From contig JAEZUG010000021.1 in NCBI GenBank assembly GCA_023421135.1, positions 1 through 27,613 on the forward strand: a stretch of 27,613 bases of DNA. The letters run 5' to 3'. The position numbers and the translations under genes are program-made. Of the stretch, positions 7,382 to 15,500 are shown in pieces; the first letter of the stretch is position 1; each line of letters opens with the position of its first letter. The DNA comes from Candidatus Cloacimonadota bacterium (GTDB lineage: Bacteria; Cloacimonadota; Cloacimonadia; Cloacimonadales; Cloacimonadaceae). The notes below the pieces were generated by a model that saw only the letters and a list, made by a program, of their open reading frames with translations, was not told the DNA's origin and searched no databases.

Positions 7382-9832
7382 ATGCCAAGAAGCACACGTA
7401 TGTTATTCTTGCTCTTGCTTATCAGCCTGAGCACCATCGCCTGGGCAGACAACCCCGCCGGGCTCTACCAGATTCAGAACTATGACTTACCAATTGCGAC
7501 TGCCAATAACCTCTTCAGTCCGCTGATCAATCCCTCACTTCTGGGAACAGGGTGGTCAAACGGTTTGGGTTGGGCTCATCTCAATGATAATGAGAAGTGG
7601 CAGGATCACTATTGGTTCTATGCTAATATGGACGGTCTGTCCTATGTCCTGGAGCATGACAACGGTGTAGATTATCACACCTTTGCCACCGGGAGCGAGC
7701 TCTTTGAGCAGCACATCTTCCCAAACATATATGCAGGAACATCCTATCGCTGGAGAAATTCCAATTCCGGGCGGGGAGATTTTCGTTCCGCTCTCACCTA
7801 TCGTCCCCTTGATGCAGCCTCTCTGGCTTTCAGGCTGGATAATCCCCACAAAGCCTCTCCTTCCTATAGAGTTGGCTTGGGGATCCGTCCTCTGGCTCTG
7901 ATCAGCCCTGCCAACGACTACCGTCTGGAACTGACTGCAGACATAGACTATGCTAAAGATGCGATCGGCGATTACACCATCTTCAAGCCCAGCGTGGGAA
8001 TCAACACCCAAGTGCTGGATGGCATCATGCTGGGTGCCAGCTACAATCTGGAGACAGAATCTGCCTTCCTGAACTTCTCACTGCGATCAAAGACCAACGA
8101 ACTGGGTACCGTGGTCAGAATGCACGAGGACGACAACTATGGCCTGGGTTATCTCCACTTGGGAGAGAGTAGTTTCAAGCCTTTCCTGGGCATTCAACCC
8201 CAAGCCTGGTACAATATGAACCTCAAAGGCAATCTTGTGACCTACAAGGCTCCCAAATACAGCCTGGGACCCATCTCCATCTTTGAAGGTGGACAATATA
8301 GCATCGAAGAGATGATCGAGAAGCTGGAGCTGGCTGCCGCAGACGATGCCATCCAGGGAATAGCCCTGATCAATCCTTCCTTCAGCGCTTCTTTTGCTTT
8401 GCAGCAGGAGTTACTCACCGCCTTCCGCAATTTCAAAGCTACTGGCAAGAAAGTGGCTGTCTATAGCGACAACCTCACCAATGGCGGCTATATTTTTTCT
8501 GCTTCCGTGGCAGACAAGATCTATCTCAATCCCATGGGAAGCCTGGATTTACGCGGCATTGCCGTGAACAGCCCTTATCTCCACGATCTCCTGGATAGCA
8601 TTGGCGTGGAGGTGATAAACTTCCGCAGTCATGCTTTCAAGACTGCCGGCAATATGTTCAGCGAAAGCCAAATGAGCCCTGCTGAGCGCGAAATGTATGA
8701 ATCCCTCCTGGGTAGCATTTATGACCAGATGATCGAGCAGGTATCCACAGGTCGCGGAGAGCGCTTGACCGGGAGCCTGCGGGATCTGATCGACCAGGGT
8801 CCCTATTACATTGCTCAAAACGCCGTGGATGCGGGTTTGATCGATGGCATAATCTATCAGGATGAGTTTGCCAACACCCTCAAGACAGAGTTTGGCTACA
8901 ATAGAATGACTTCCGCTCCCGCAGAGGATGTGGACTATAGCTGGGCACAACCCCGCACTCAGCAGATTGCCGTGATCTATGCTCAGGGTAATATCGTGAT
9001 GGGCAAGGGTACTCCCGGCCAGAAGATTGCTCATGCTACGATAGTGGAACAAATCAGAGCAGCCAGAAGAAACCCAGACTACAAGGGTATTATCCTCAGA
9101 GTGGATAGCGGCGGTGGATCTGCTCAAGCCTCGGATATCATCCTGCGTGAGCTGGAACTTGCGCAGAGCGAGAACCACAAGCCCATCGTGGTTTCTATGG
9201 CAGGTGTGGCTGGAAGTGGTGGATACTACATAGCTTGCGGAGCAGATCGCATTGTTGCCGATCCTGCCACGCTCACAGGTTCCATAGGTGTGATCGGGAT
9301 GGCTTTCAACGCCGAACGGGCTTTCCGTAAAATTCGCCTGAACTGGTCAACCGTGAAGATGGGAGAACGCTCTGATCTGGGTTCCATGAACCGTGCCTGG
9401 ACCGATGACGAGAAACAGATCATGACCGATGTGATCGAGCATACTTATCACGACTTCATCAGCAAAGTGGATGCCGGCCGTGAATCGATGGATTTGGACG
9501 CCGTTCACCGTAACGCCCAGGGTAGAGTCTGGACTGGTGCTCAAGCGCTCCAGATTGGTCTGATCGATGCTCTTGGCGGCATGGATGTGGCTTTGCAGCA
9601 CATGAGAGAACTCACCGGGATCACCGGAGAGATAGATTTGGTTGATGCCACTACATCTGATAGTGGAATAAGCATCACAATGAAATCCAATCCTCTCTCT
9701 GCCTTCATGCCAATCGAAGAGCTGGAAAGCCTGAGTGCCGACTACCTAAAAATCTACGAACTCTATCGGGATTATGGCGATGATAACATTCTGATGCTGA
9801 GCCCCCTGAGTTTGGATCAAGTGCAGTTCTAA
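7382..9832 (+). CDS. sppA: Exported S49 (SppA-like) peptidase with N-terminal barrel-like domain, 816 aa
   Basis: A serine peptidase of the signal peptide peptidase A family. The start is ATG 7382, preceded by AAAGGAGG at a good distance; an upstream in-frame ATG at 7334 lacks a ribosome site. A cleavable signal peptide (LFLLLLISLSTIAWA|DN) replaces the usual inner-membrane anchor. Residues about 30-290 consist of alternating short strands (YAGTSYRW, FRSALTYRPL, YRVGLGIRPLAL, MLGASYNLE), like an outer-membrane barrel. Two S49 repeats follow, about 300-455 and 530-740. The expected Lys/Ser dyad is present: K420 in HAFKTAGNMFS and S612 in VAGSGGYYIACGADRI, 192 residues apart against about 200 in E. 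coli SppA. The usual 67K-type protein is near 600 aa; the extra length is the front domain. It is monocistronic, closed by a strong terminator. An envelope peptidase role is well supported; outer-membrane placement is inferred. Confidence 0.88.
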   Translation: MPRSTRMLFLLLLISLSTIAWADNPAGLYQIQNYDLPIATANNLFSPLINPSLLGTGWSNGLGWAHLNDNEKWQDHYWFYANMDGLSYVLEHDNGVDYHTFATGSELFEQHIFPNIYAGTSYRWRNSNSGRGDFRSALTYRPLDAASLAFRLDNPHKASPSYRVGLGIRPLALISPANDYRLELTADIDYAKDAIGDYTIFKPSVGINTQVLDGIMLGASYNLETESAFLNFSLRSKTNELGTVVRMHEDDNYGLGYLHLGESSFKPFLGIQPQAWYNMNLKGNLVTYKAPKYSLGPISIFEGGQYSIEEMIEKLELAAADDAIQGIALINPSFSASFALQQELLTAFRNFKATGKKVAVYSDNLTNGGYIFSASVADKIYLNPMGSLDLRGIAVNSPYLHDLLDSIGVEVINFRSHAFKTAGNMFSESQMSPAEREMYESLLGSIYDQMIEQVSTGRGERLTGSLRDLIDQGPYYIAQNAVDAGLIDGIIYQDEFANTLKTEFGYNRMTSAPAEDVDYSWAQPRTQQIAVIYAQGNIVMGKGTPGQKIAHATIVEQIRAARRNPDYKGIILRVDSGGGSAQASDIILRELELAQSENHKPIVVSMAGVAGSGGYYIACGADRIVADPATLTGSIGVIGMAFNAERAFRKIRLNWSTVKMGERSDLGSMNRAWTDDEKQIMTDVIEHTYHDFISKVDAGRESMDLDAVHRNAQGRVWTGAQALQIGLIDALGGMDVALQHMRELTGITGEIDLVDATTSDSGISITMKSNPLSAFMPIEELESLSADYLKIYELYRDYGDDNILMLSPLSLDQVQF

Positions 9833-9853
9833 ACAATATATCAGTTTAGAGAG

Positions 9854-9883
9854 ATGATGCCGGATGATTCTATCCGGCATCAT
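9854..9883 (+). terminator. Intrinsic terminator of the S49 gene
   Basis: ATGATGCCGGAT (9854-9865), a 6-nt loop, then ATCCGGCATCAT (9872-9883): a perfect 12-bp stem followed by TTATTTATC. It lies 21 nt after the TAA of the peptidase gene. The stop codon of the convergent 26-codon ORF lies inside the 3' arm. Confidence 0.88.
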
Positions 9884-9960
9884 TTATTTATCGGGAAGAC
9901 ACAAGGCATAATTACCATTAAGTACATAACTATTAACAAAATGTATGGTAACCTGATCAT
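9880..9960 (-). CDS. Candidate 26-aa hydrophobic microprotein
   Basis: A short ORF 14 nt downstream of the 512-aa gene on the same strand. Its ATG (9958-9960) has an excellent AAGGAG site (9966-9971) with 5-nt spacing. The product begins MIRLPYILLIVMYLMVIM and ends PCVFPINK: essentially one membrane-spanning segment with a Cys near its end, like a bare signal peptide or lipoprotein leader. The stop TGA falls in the stem of the S49 terminator. It may be a real membrane peptide co-expressed with the 512-aa protein, or the surviving start of an exported protein whose rest was lost. No family recognised. Confidence 0.45.
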   Translation of the reverse strand: MIRLPYILLIVMYLMVIMPCVFPINK

Positions 9961-9974
9961 AACAACTCCTTATG

Positions 9975-11513
9975 CTATTTTATCAGCATGAATTTCAGGG
10001 GTTTTGACCCTGTATCACGTTGATTTACTATGTATAAACCTGTGGAAAGCTTATTACCTCGATCATCTGTACAATCCCAAACAATCTCTCTTATATCTCT
10101 CATATATAGTGTTTTGACTTTTTGCCCTTTGAGATTATAAATGTCTAATACACTATTGTTCCTGGAGTTTGATCGTATTGTAAGATGCTGATCTAGTGTT
10201 ATTGGATTGGGAAATATCTGTATCTCGCCGCTATTAATGGCCGCTAGATCATCATCACTTGAACTGGATACACCAACATTGAAAGTATAGATTGTACTTC
10301 CGTTTATGATGAACAGAGTATTGTTGCAAGAAAAAGCCTTACAGGAGGTTGGCTCTGCAGCACTTACCGGGAAATTAAACTCATGAACAACTGGAAAATC
10401 ATAAGTCCATAATGCCGATACTACTATCGAATTGGGAAGCCGGGTTGAAAGAGTAGTAATGTCTTCTGAAACTGATCTTATCATGGGGATGTGGGAACCA
10501 TAACAGAAAGTATGAGTTATGTTAGGATATAGCTCCAGTGGGCTCCTGTTGTAGTAAACGTAGAACTGCCCCAAGAATTCGTCAAAATACAGTCTCAGGA
10601 GTCCGTCATCGCCAAATTGCGAGATGTCCAAAAGCCACTCATGTATTGATGAAGGCGACACGAAGAAGTAGTAATGTAAGGAATCCAGTTCGGAGAAATG
10701 GCATTCCAGCCAACCGTCCGACATAGAGGTCAGGGGATAAGGGACATACCATTTATTAAGGATTGATTTTGGCTCAAACCCGGATTCCTTTACAAAATAG
10801 CCATGTAGTAGTGATACATCAGTGCTACCTTGGGTTGTAATGAAATTCCCAGACGAATCATAAGTATACCACACTTCTTCAAGGCCACCATCTTTTGCGT
10901 ATAGAAAATGGGTGTCAGGCAATGAAAGCACCACAGGATCTTGATAAATCACACAGTTATAGGCATTGCCTTGGAGTAGTGTTACGCTGTTGCCTTCATT
11001 TATGCTATAGTAAACCAGGCTATCTGTTGATGCAATAGCAATAGCATCGATGGCAACAATATCTGTCATAGTGCGAATATTGAAGAACTGGTTTACAGAA
11101 ACATCAGATATAATTCTACTAGTCAGGAAACTGTGATTTAGCATAATAACCGAAACTCCCGAAGTCAGTTTATGAACTAGATATAACCTGTTGAACCTCC
11201 ATTTCCAATACATACCAGAATTCGTAATCCCTTCAAGCCCTGAAACCGTGCCAACATCCACAAGGGTTGTGGTTTGATTGCTCTGAGTATCATATTGAAA
11301 GGAACTGATTTGCAGGGTGGAAGGGCCATAGCTTAGTGCATAAAACTGGAGATCGCCATTGGGAAGTTGAAACACATGGTCGTATGTGTACGGAATAGTC
11401 AAAGAATCTATTAACGTAACCTCAAGTTGTGGCTGTTGTGCGTAGAACCTGCCTGGAATAAGTACGCAAAAAAGAGCAATAATAAAGCAACCTAACTGCG
11501 TAATGTGTTTCAT
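9975..11513 (-). CDS. Secreted protein with FlgD-like sorting tail, AT-rich, 512 aa
   Basis: An exported protein of unknown function. The N-terminus CFIIALFCVLIPGRFYAQQP is a signal peptide cleaved near YAQ. Residues about 30-420 are repeated beta-strand blocks with short aromatic motifs, which could be a propeller, but no repeat is clear enough to name. The tail from about residue 430 (IQIFPNP, LDIYNLKGQKVKTL, WDCTDDRGNKLSTGLYIV, FMLIK) matches the type A sorting domains of the C25 and 1087-aa proteins, though the PNPFNP motif is broken (PNPITL). The DNA is visibly richer in A/T and in codons such as ATA and TTA than its neighbours, suggesting a different origin. ATG 11513 overlaps the stop of a 45-codon ORF (ATGA); the GAGGA ribosome site lies inside that ORF. 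Confidence 0.8.
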   Translation of the reverse strand: MKHITQLGCFIIALFCVLIPGRFYAQQPQLEVTLIDSLTIPYTYDHVFQLPNGDLQFYALSYGPSTLQISSFQYDTQSNQTTTLVDVGTVSGLEGITNSGMYWKWRFNRLYLVHKLTSGVSVIMLNHSFLTSRIISDVSVNQFFNIRTMTDIVAIDAIAIASTDSLVYYSINEGNSVTLLQGNAYNCVIYQDPVVLSLPDTHFLYAKDGGLEEVWYTYDSSGNFITTQGSTDVSLLHGYFVKESGFEPKSILNKWYVPYPLTSMSDGWLECHFSELDSLHYYFFVSPSSIHEWLLDISQFGDDGLLRLYFDEFLGQFYVYYNRSPLELYPNITHTFCYGSHIPMIRSVSEDITTLSTRLPNSIVVSALWTYDFPVVHEFNFPVSAAEPTSCKAFSCNNTLFIINGSTIYTFNVGVSSSSDDDLAAINSGEIQIFPNPITLDQHLTIRSNSRNNSVLDIYNLKGQKVKTLYMRDIREIVWDCTDDRGNKLSTGLYIVNQRDTGSKPLKFMLIK

Positions 11514-11647
11514 ATAATTCTATCCTCTATAAGTGACCAAACTAATCTAACACCAATTGGTATATCATAGAGGGCACGTATCCTGCTTGCTGGCAAGATC
11601 ATTACCAAGCATATGATTACAAATGCTACATACATCATCTTATTCAT
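11510..11647 (-). CDS. Candidate 45-aa membrane/leader ORF overlapping the 512-aa gene
   Basis: A 46-codon frame including stop, starting at ATG 11645-11647. Its TGA (11510-11512) overlaps the ATG of the 512-aa gene as ATGA, a typical coupling arrangement. The product starts MNKMMYVAFVIICLVMILPA, a signal-like hydrophobic helix, and continues SRIRALYDIPIGVRLVW with a charged end. A TTGACA-17-TACTCT promoter lies so close that transcription would start at or next to the ATG, and no ribosome site precedes it, so it would be read from a leaderless message. It might be a leader peptide tuning the downstream gene, or the remnant of an exported protein. No family recognised. Confidence 0.45.
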   Translation of the reverse strand: MNKMMYVAFVIICLVMILPASRIRALYDIPIGVRLVWSLIEDRII

Positions 11648-11654
11648 GTTGAGT

Positions 11655-11683
11655 AGAGTAGATTAAACCCAAAATGTTGTCAA
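11655..11683 (-). promoter_or_regulatory. Sigma-70-type promoter for the 45-aa ORF and 512-aa gene
   Basis: On the - strand TTGACA (11678-11683) and TACTCT (11655-11660) are exactly 17 nt apart. The predicted start point, 6-8 nt past the -10 box, falls at about 11647-11649, on the ATG of the 45-aa ORF. Confidence 0.55.
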
Positions 11684-11823
11684 AGGCTATTTTACTGATT
11701 CGATCTTTCTGTGTCGCCATGCATTGTCTGATTTACTCATTCAAATGCCTCATGGCTCTCTAGTTCTATAATTGAGGTATGTGGAAAGCAGTCAACAACA
11801 ATATAATTAGTTTATATCTACGC

Positions 11824-11860
11824 ATAGTTGAAGGGCACCTTTGATATTGTTATCAACTAT
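11824..11860. repeat. Nested inverted repeat
   Basis: ATAGTTGA (11824-11831) and TCAACTAT (11853-11860) are perfect inverted copies. Inside them TTGATA (11841-11846) and TATCAA (11851-11856) form a second perfect pair that competes with the outer arm. It could be an RNA hairpin or a decayed element end. Confidence 0.4.
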
Positions 11861-12169
11861 TATGCTATCAGAGGCTTCATATTTTTTGGATACTCGCGGT
11901 GCTTGTACAATAGTGTAGCAGTCATACTTCCAGATTGTTTTTTGACCATAACCCCCTCCTGCGGGATTCCGGGTTTTGTTGCTAAGGTAGAGGCGGTCGC
12001 CGTACCGCCTTCACTCCACCACTTCTCCACTAAGGCGCTTCGGAGAGTGCCAATACCCGTCGCGGGGCCCTTGTCGAGTCGCAAAATAACGAAAGAATTG
12101 TAAAAATATCCGCATTCCTAACGCTTTACGATATATAGAGATCGGAAACTGCGGAAAAGATTCCACTGG

Positions 12170-12200
12170 AAAGTGTCACCTCGGAGGCAAAAGTGTCCCC
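12170..12200. repeat. Two direct repeats resembling an IS21-family end
   Basis: AAAGTGTCACC (12170-12180) and AAAGTGTCCCC (12190-12200) are 20 nt apart; the opposite strand reads GGGGACACTTT ... GGTGACACTTT. IS21-type insertion sequences carry several such repeats near their ends. No istA/istB-like frame is nearby, so this would be a remnant. Confidence 0.35.
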
Positions 12201-12468
12201 TATATATAAGTGAGGGGTTTCCTTCGATGTGCAATGTAGATTGTACGATTCACGATTTGCGGGGAGGCTCCCTTCTTGATCTTTAAAACAGTGGATAGAG
12301 TTTTGGTTGTGTGATGAGAACAATTGCGAGAGAGAAGAGAATATCCTCAAATAGAGCGTGAATCAATGGGATACAGGAGCTATCGTGTATATGCTACAAA
12401 AGCGTCGTCCTTTGGGCACACCAACGTGTTTGCGGTTTATACTCCGATAGTTGTGGAACTATAACAGA

Positions 12469-12494
12469 AAAGCCCGGGTTTGCACCCAGGCTTT
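12469..12494 (-). terminator. Intrinsic terminator of the C25 gene
   Basis: AAAGCC-C-GGGT, loop TTGC, ACCC-A-GGCTTT: a stem with one mismatch, 22 nt past the TAA of the C25 gene. On the - strand the last arm runs into GGGCTTTTCTG, giving a short U-tract. Confidence 0.75.
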
Positions 12495-12516
12495 CATTTA
12501 TTCTATTGATTACCTG

Positions 12517-15500
12517 TTATTTTACCAGCATAGCCTTTTTCACAATGTCCTTATCAGCAGTATGCAGACGGTAGAAATAGACTCCGGAGGCAACACCTGT
12601 GCCGGCTTCATCTCTTCCGTTCCACACGAAGCTGTGCTGTCCCGCTGAGAGGCTGGAATCCACCAGAGTTCTCACGACCTGTCCACGCAGGTTGTAAACG
12701 GTCAGACGGGCAGAGCCGGCCTGAGCCAGGTTGAAGCGGATAGTCGTTTCGGGGTTGAAGGGATTGGGGTAGTTATTGAGCAGAGTGGTGACCATGGGAA
12801 TAGTGGGATCATCGTTGCCCACAGCCGGGAATTCAAAGTTAATGAATTGGCTGGGAGCGCTATTACCCTGGTCGTATTTGGCTTCGATGTAGTAACTGTA
12901 TGTACCATCCTGAACAATTGCTTCACTATAAACAGGCTCGGGTATCACACCCAGGTGCTCATAGTGACCGGCATTGATCCTTCTGTAGAGATTATAGCCC
13001 TGAAGTGTATAGGCTCCGGGAATTGGAGGGTCCCAGGAAAGAATCAATTGAGATTGCATCACTGTGAAGATAGGGTTTGTGATTGGAGCAAAGTAACCCA
13101 GATCGAAATCGTAATCATAGACCGGGTTCTCCAGATTCAGGGTGAAGGACGGGCTCACCTGGCTGTTGTAGCCTTCACAAAGAGCGGTCAGGGTGTAGTC
13201 TCCGCTGGAGAGATAGATGCTGTAGTTTCCATCTTCATCGGCATTGACTACCGTGTTATTTGAAGCCATCACTTTGAATTTGTCAAGCTCGGCATCGGTG
13301 TTACCGCTGGTTATTGTTCCGTTGGCAACACAGGCAAAATCTATGAAGCCATTGGTCTGGACGTCATCGATGAACCAGCCGGGAGCTTCCAGGCCTTGAT
13401 CTGATGCCATTGTCCACTTGAAACGGACGTTTTGGTTTGAGTAGGCTGAGAGGTTGAAGCGAGCCAGATACCAGGAGGACAACGTGCTGGAGTAACCCGG
13501 TTCACCCAGTGCTACCACATTGCTGGCAGGATATCCACCTTCGGGCTGCAGGAGATTCCAGGTGCTGCCGCCATTGGTCGATATCTTGACGTTGCCACCA
13601 TCATACATGCTTTCAAACTCATAACGATGCCAGAATTCCAGTACGTAGTTCTGACCTATATAGATATCGGGAGAGACAAGGGTGAGGTTCGTATTGGGCA
13701 GATAGTTTGAGTTCAGCCTGGTTCCCCAGACGGCGACTCCGGAATGAGCTCCTGCATAGCTGGAGCCACCCCATTCCCAACCACCTGTTGCTGGGGTCGC
13801 ATAGAAGGCACCATCATCCGTCTCAAAATCTTCACTCATACCTGTGGAACCTACTGATAGCATGATCTGTTGGTTCTGAGCGTTAATAAGTTCACCCAGA
13901 TAGGTGAGATAGAAAGTGATGAAGTTGCCGAGCTGTACATTGGGTCCCAGAGTGAGAGCATAAACTGCCTGTACAGTCTTACCGGCTGGTATCTCAGGAA
14001 TAAGAACGTCTGTATCAATCAGATTCACATTGGCGTCCAGGCAGGTGATGTAGCTGGTGAGATTGCGGGCATTCACTTCAGAATTGTTCTGATAGTTCAC
14101 GATCAGCTTGATAGTTTCTCCTGCTTCTGCCAAGCCATTGCCATTACCATCAAGATCGTTTAAAAAGACCTTGCTGATACTGACGGCAGGCTTCTGCACA
14201 GTGAAGCTGATGGGATATTGCCAGCTGTTGAGGCTGGTGCTGACGTTGCAGATCAGGCTCACGACATGATCGTCCGGGCAATTCTCGGAGATCACAAGCT
14301 GGAGGGGACTGATGTTGATGCCATATCCGCTTCCCGGGATGCTGTTGTAAGAGCTCTGGTTGTTTACAACCGTTACATAAGGATTGGAGAGAGCTCCCAC
14401 CAGACTTACTTCCGTGGCGGTATTGAGCCCGATGTTATTGAGCTTCACACCCAGTTCCAGAGTTTCTCCCGGCTCCACGAGTCCATCCATGTTCTGATCA
14501 TTGAGGATCACCTCGCCAATCACCAGATGAGCATTCTGATGCAAGACTGGGAGAGTCGTGATCATCAGAGCTTTCTGGTTTGATAACGGAGCGGCTGTGA
14601 GGGGATAGGTGTTGTTATAGGAATATTCCAGACCACGGGTATTGGTGTGATCTTTGATACCTATGGTGCTGTAACCTCCATGAAGAGGAGGATATCCGCT
14701 TCCACCGACATCAACGTTGTTAAAGGTCTGATATTGTATTTTGATCTTGCCATCACCCAGACCTGTGGGGTAGAAAAGTGGATCGTAGAAGATCACCTGG
14801 AAGGTTTCCAGGGAGCTGGTGTTGAAACCATTACGCATCTTGTAATACTCGATGATAAAGGTGTGCTCGGCTTCATTGAAATACCTGTAGATTGCTGCAT
14901 CACCGCTAAACGCCATATCATCCCAGAAGGGAGCGATCATCGGGGAGGGTCCCATAGCACCGGGTAAACGGTAGTTTCTAAATTCACCATTGGCAGAAGC
15001 GCCCATGGCGATGAATCCATTGCTGCAGACCGAGATCTGGCTGTAATCCACACCATAGAACTTGAAGGTAAAGGGCAAATCCACAGTCTTGATGGATATG
15101 GAACCGTTGGGGTCACCTTCATCATAGGAATCATGGTTATCGTTATATCCTGTGATGGCTGTGCCGCCTCCGCCCAGGCTGGGATTGATCTCCATCCATT
15201 CATAGGTAGGACAATCCGGATAGGCGGTATCGGTTTCATCGTAGATGAAGTAACCATAGGCATCCGGACCCATCGGAGTGTTTTGGGAAGGAGTGCCAAC
15301 CGGAATATTGAAGCTCACAACTTGTTCAAAGCCCTGATCGTTGTACAGCCTAAGAGTAAAGGGCATCTGCATACCCGGAATAATAGCTGCCCGGGCAAAG
15401 AGACCGAAGCCATCAACTGAACCGGCAGTCCCATTGGCCAGGATATTGCCATAGAATGACAGAGAATCAGTTACCTGAACCAGATCGTTCAAGGAGCGTA

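Larger units (their letters stand above)
11684..12468. other. Gene-poor region between the 512-aa gene and the C25 gene
   Basis: About 790 nt without a convincing gene. The left part is AT-rich with an inverted repeat at 11824-11860. About 11950-12080 is a GC-rich island with an AGGCGGT/ACCGCCT stem (11990-12009 area). About 12160-12250 carries two IS21-end-like repeats and a GTGCAAT/ATTGTAC stem. The open frames here start at non-ATG codons or lack ribosome sites. The mixed composition suggests decayed mobile DNA. Confidence 0.5.

Noticed and set aside
11860..12084. 74-codon - strand frame in the gene-poor region
   Set aside because: No ribosome site or recognisable motif, and it spans the GC-rich stem island; more likely non-coding repeat DNA.
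12126..12350. 74-codon - strand frame
   Set aside because: It opens with TTG, has no ribosome site and crosses the IS21-like repeats.
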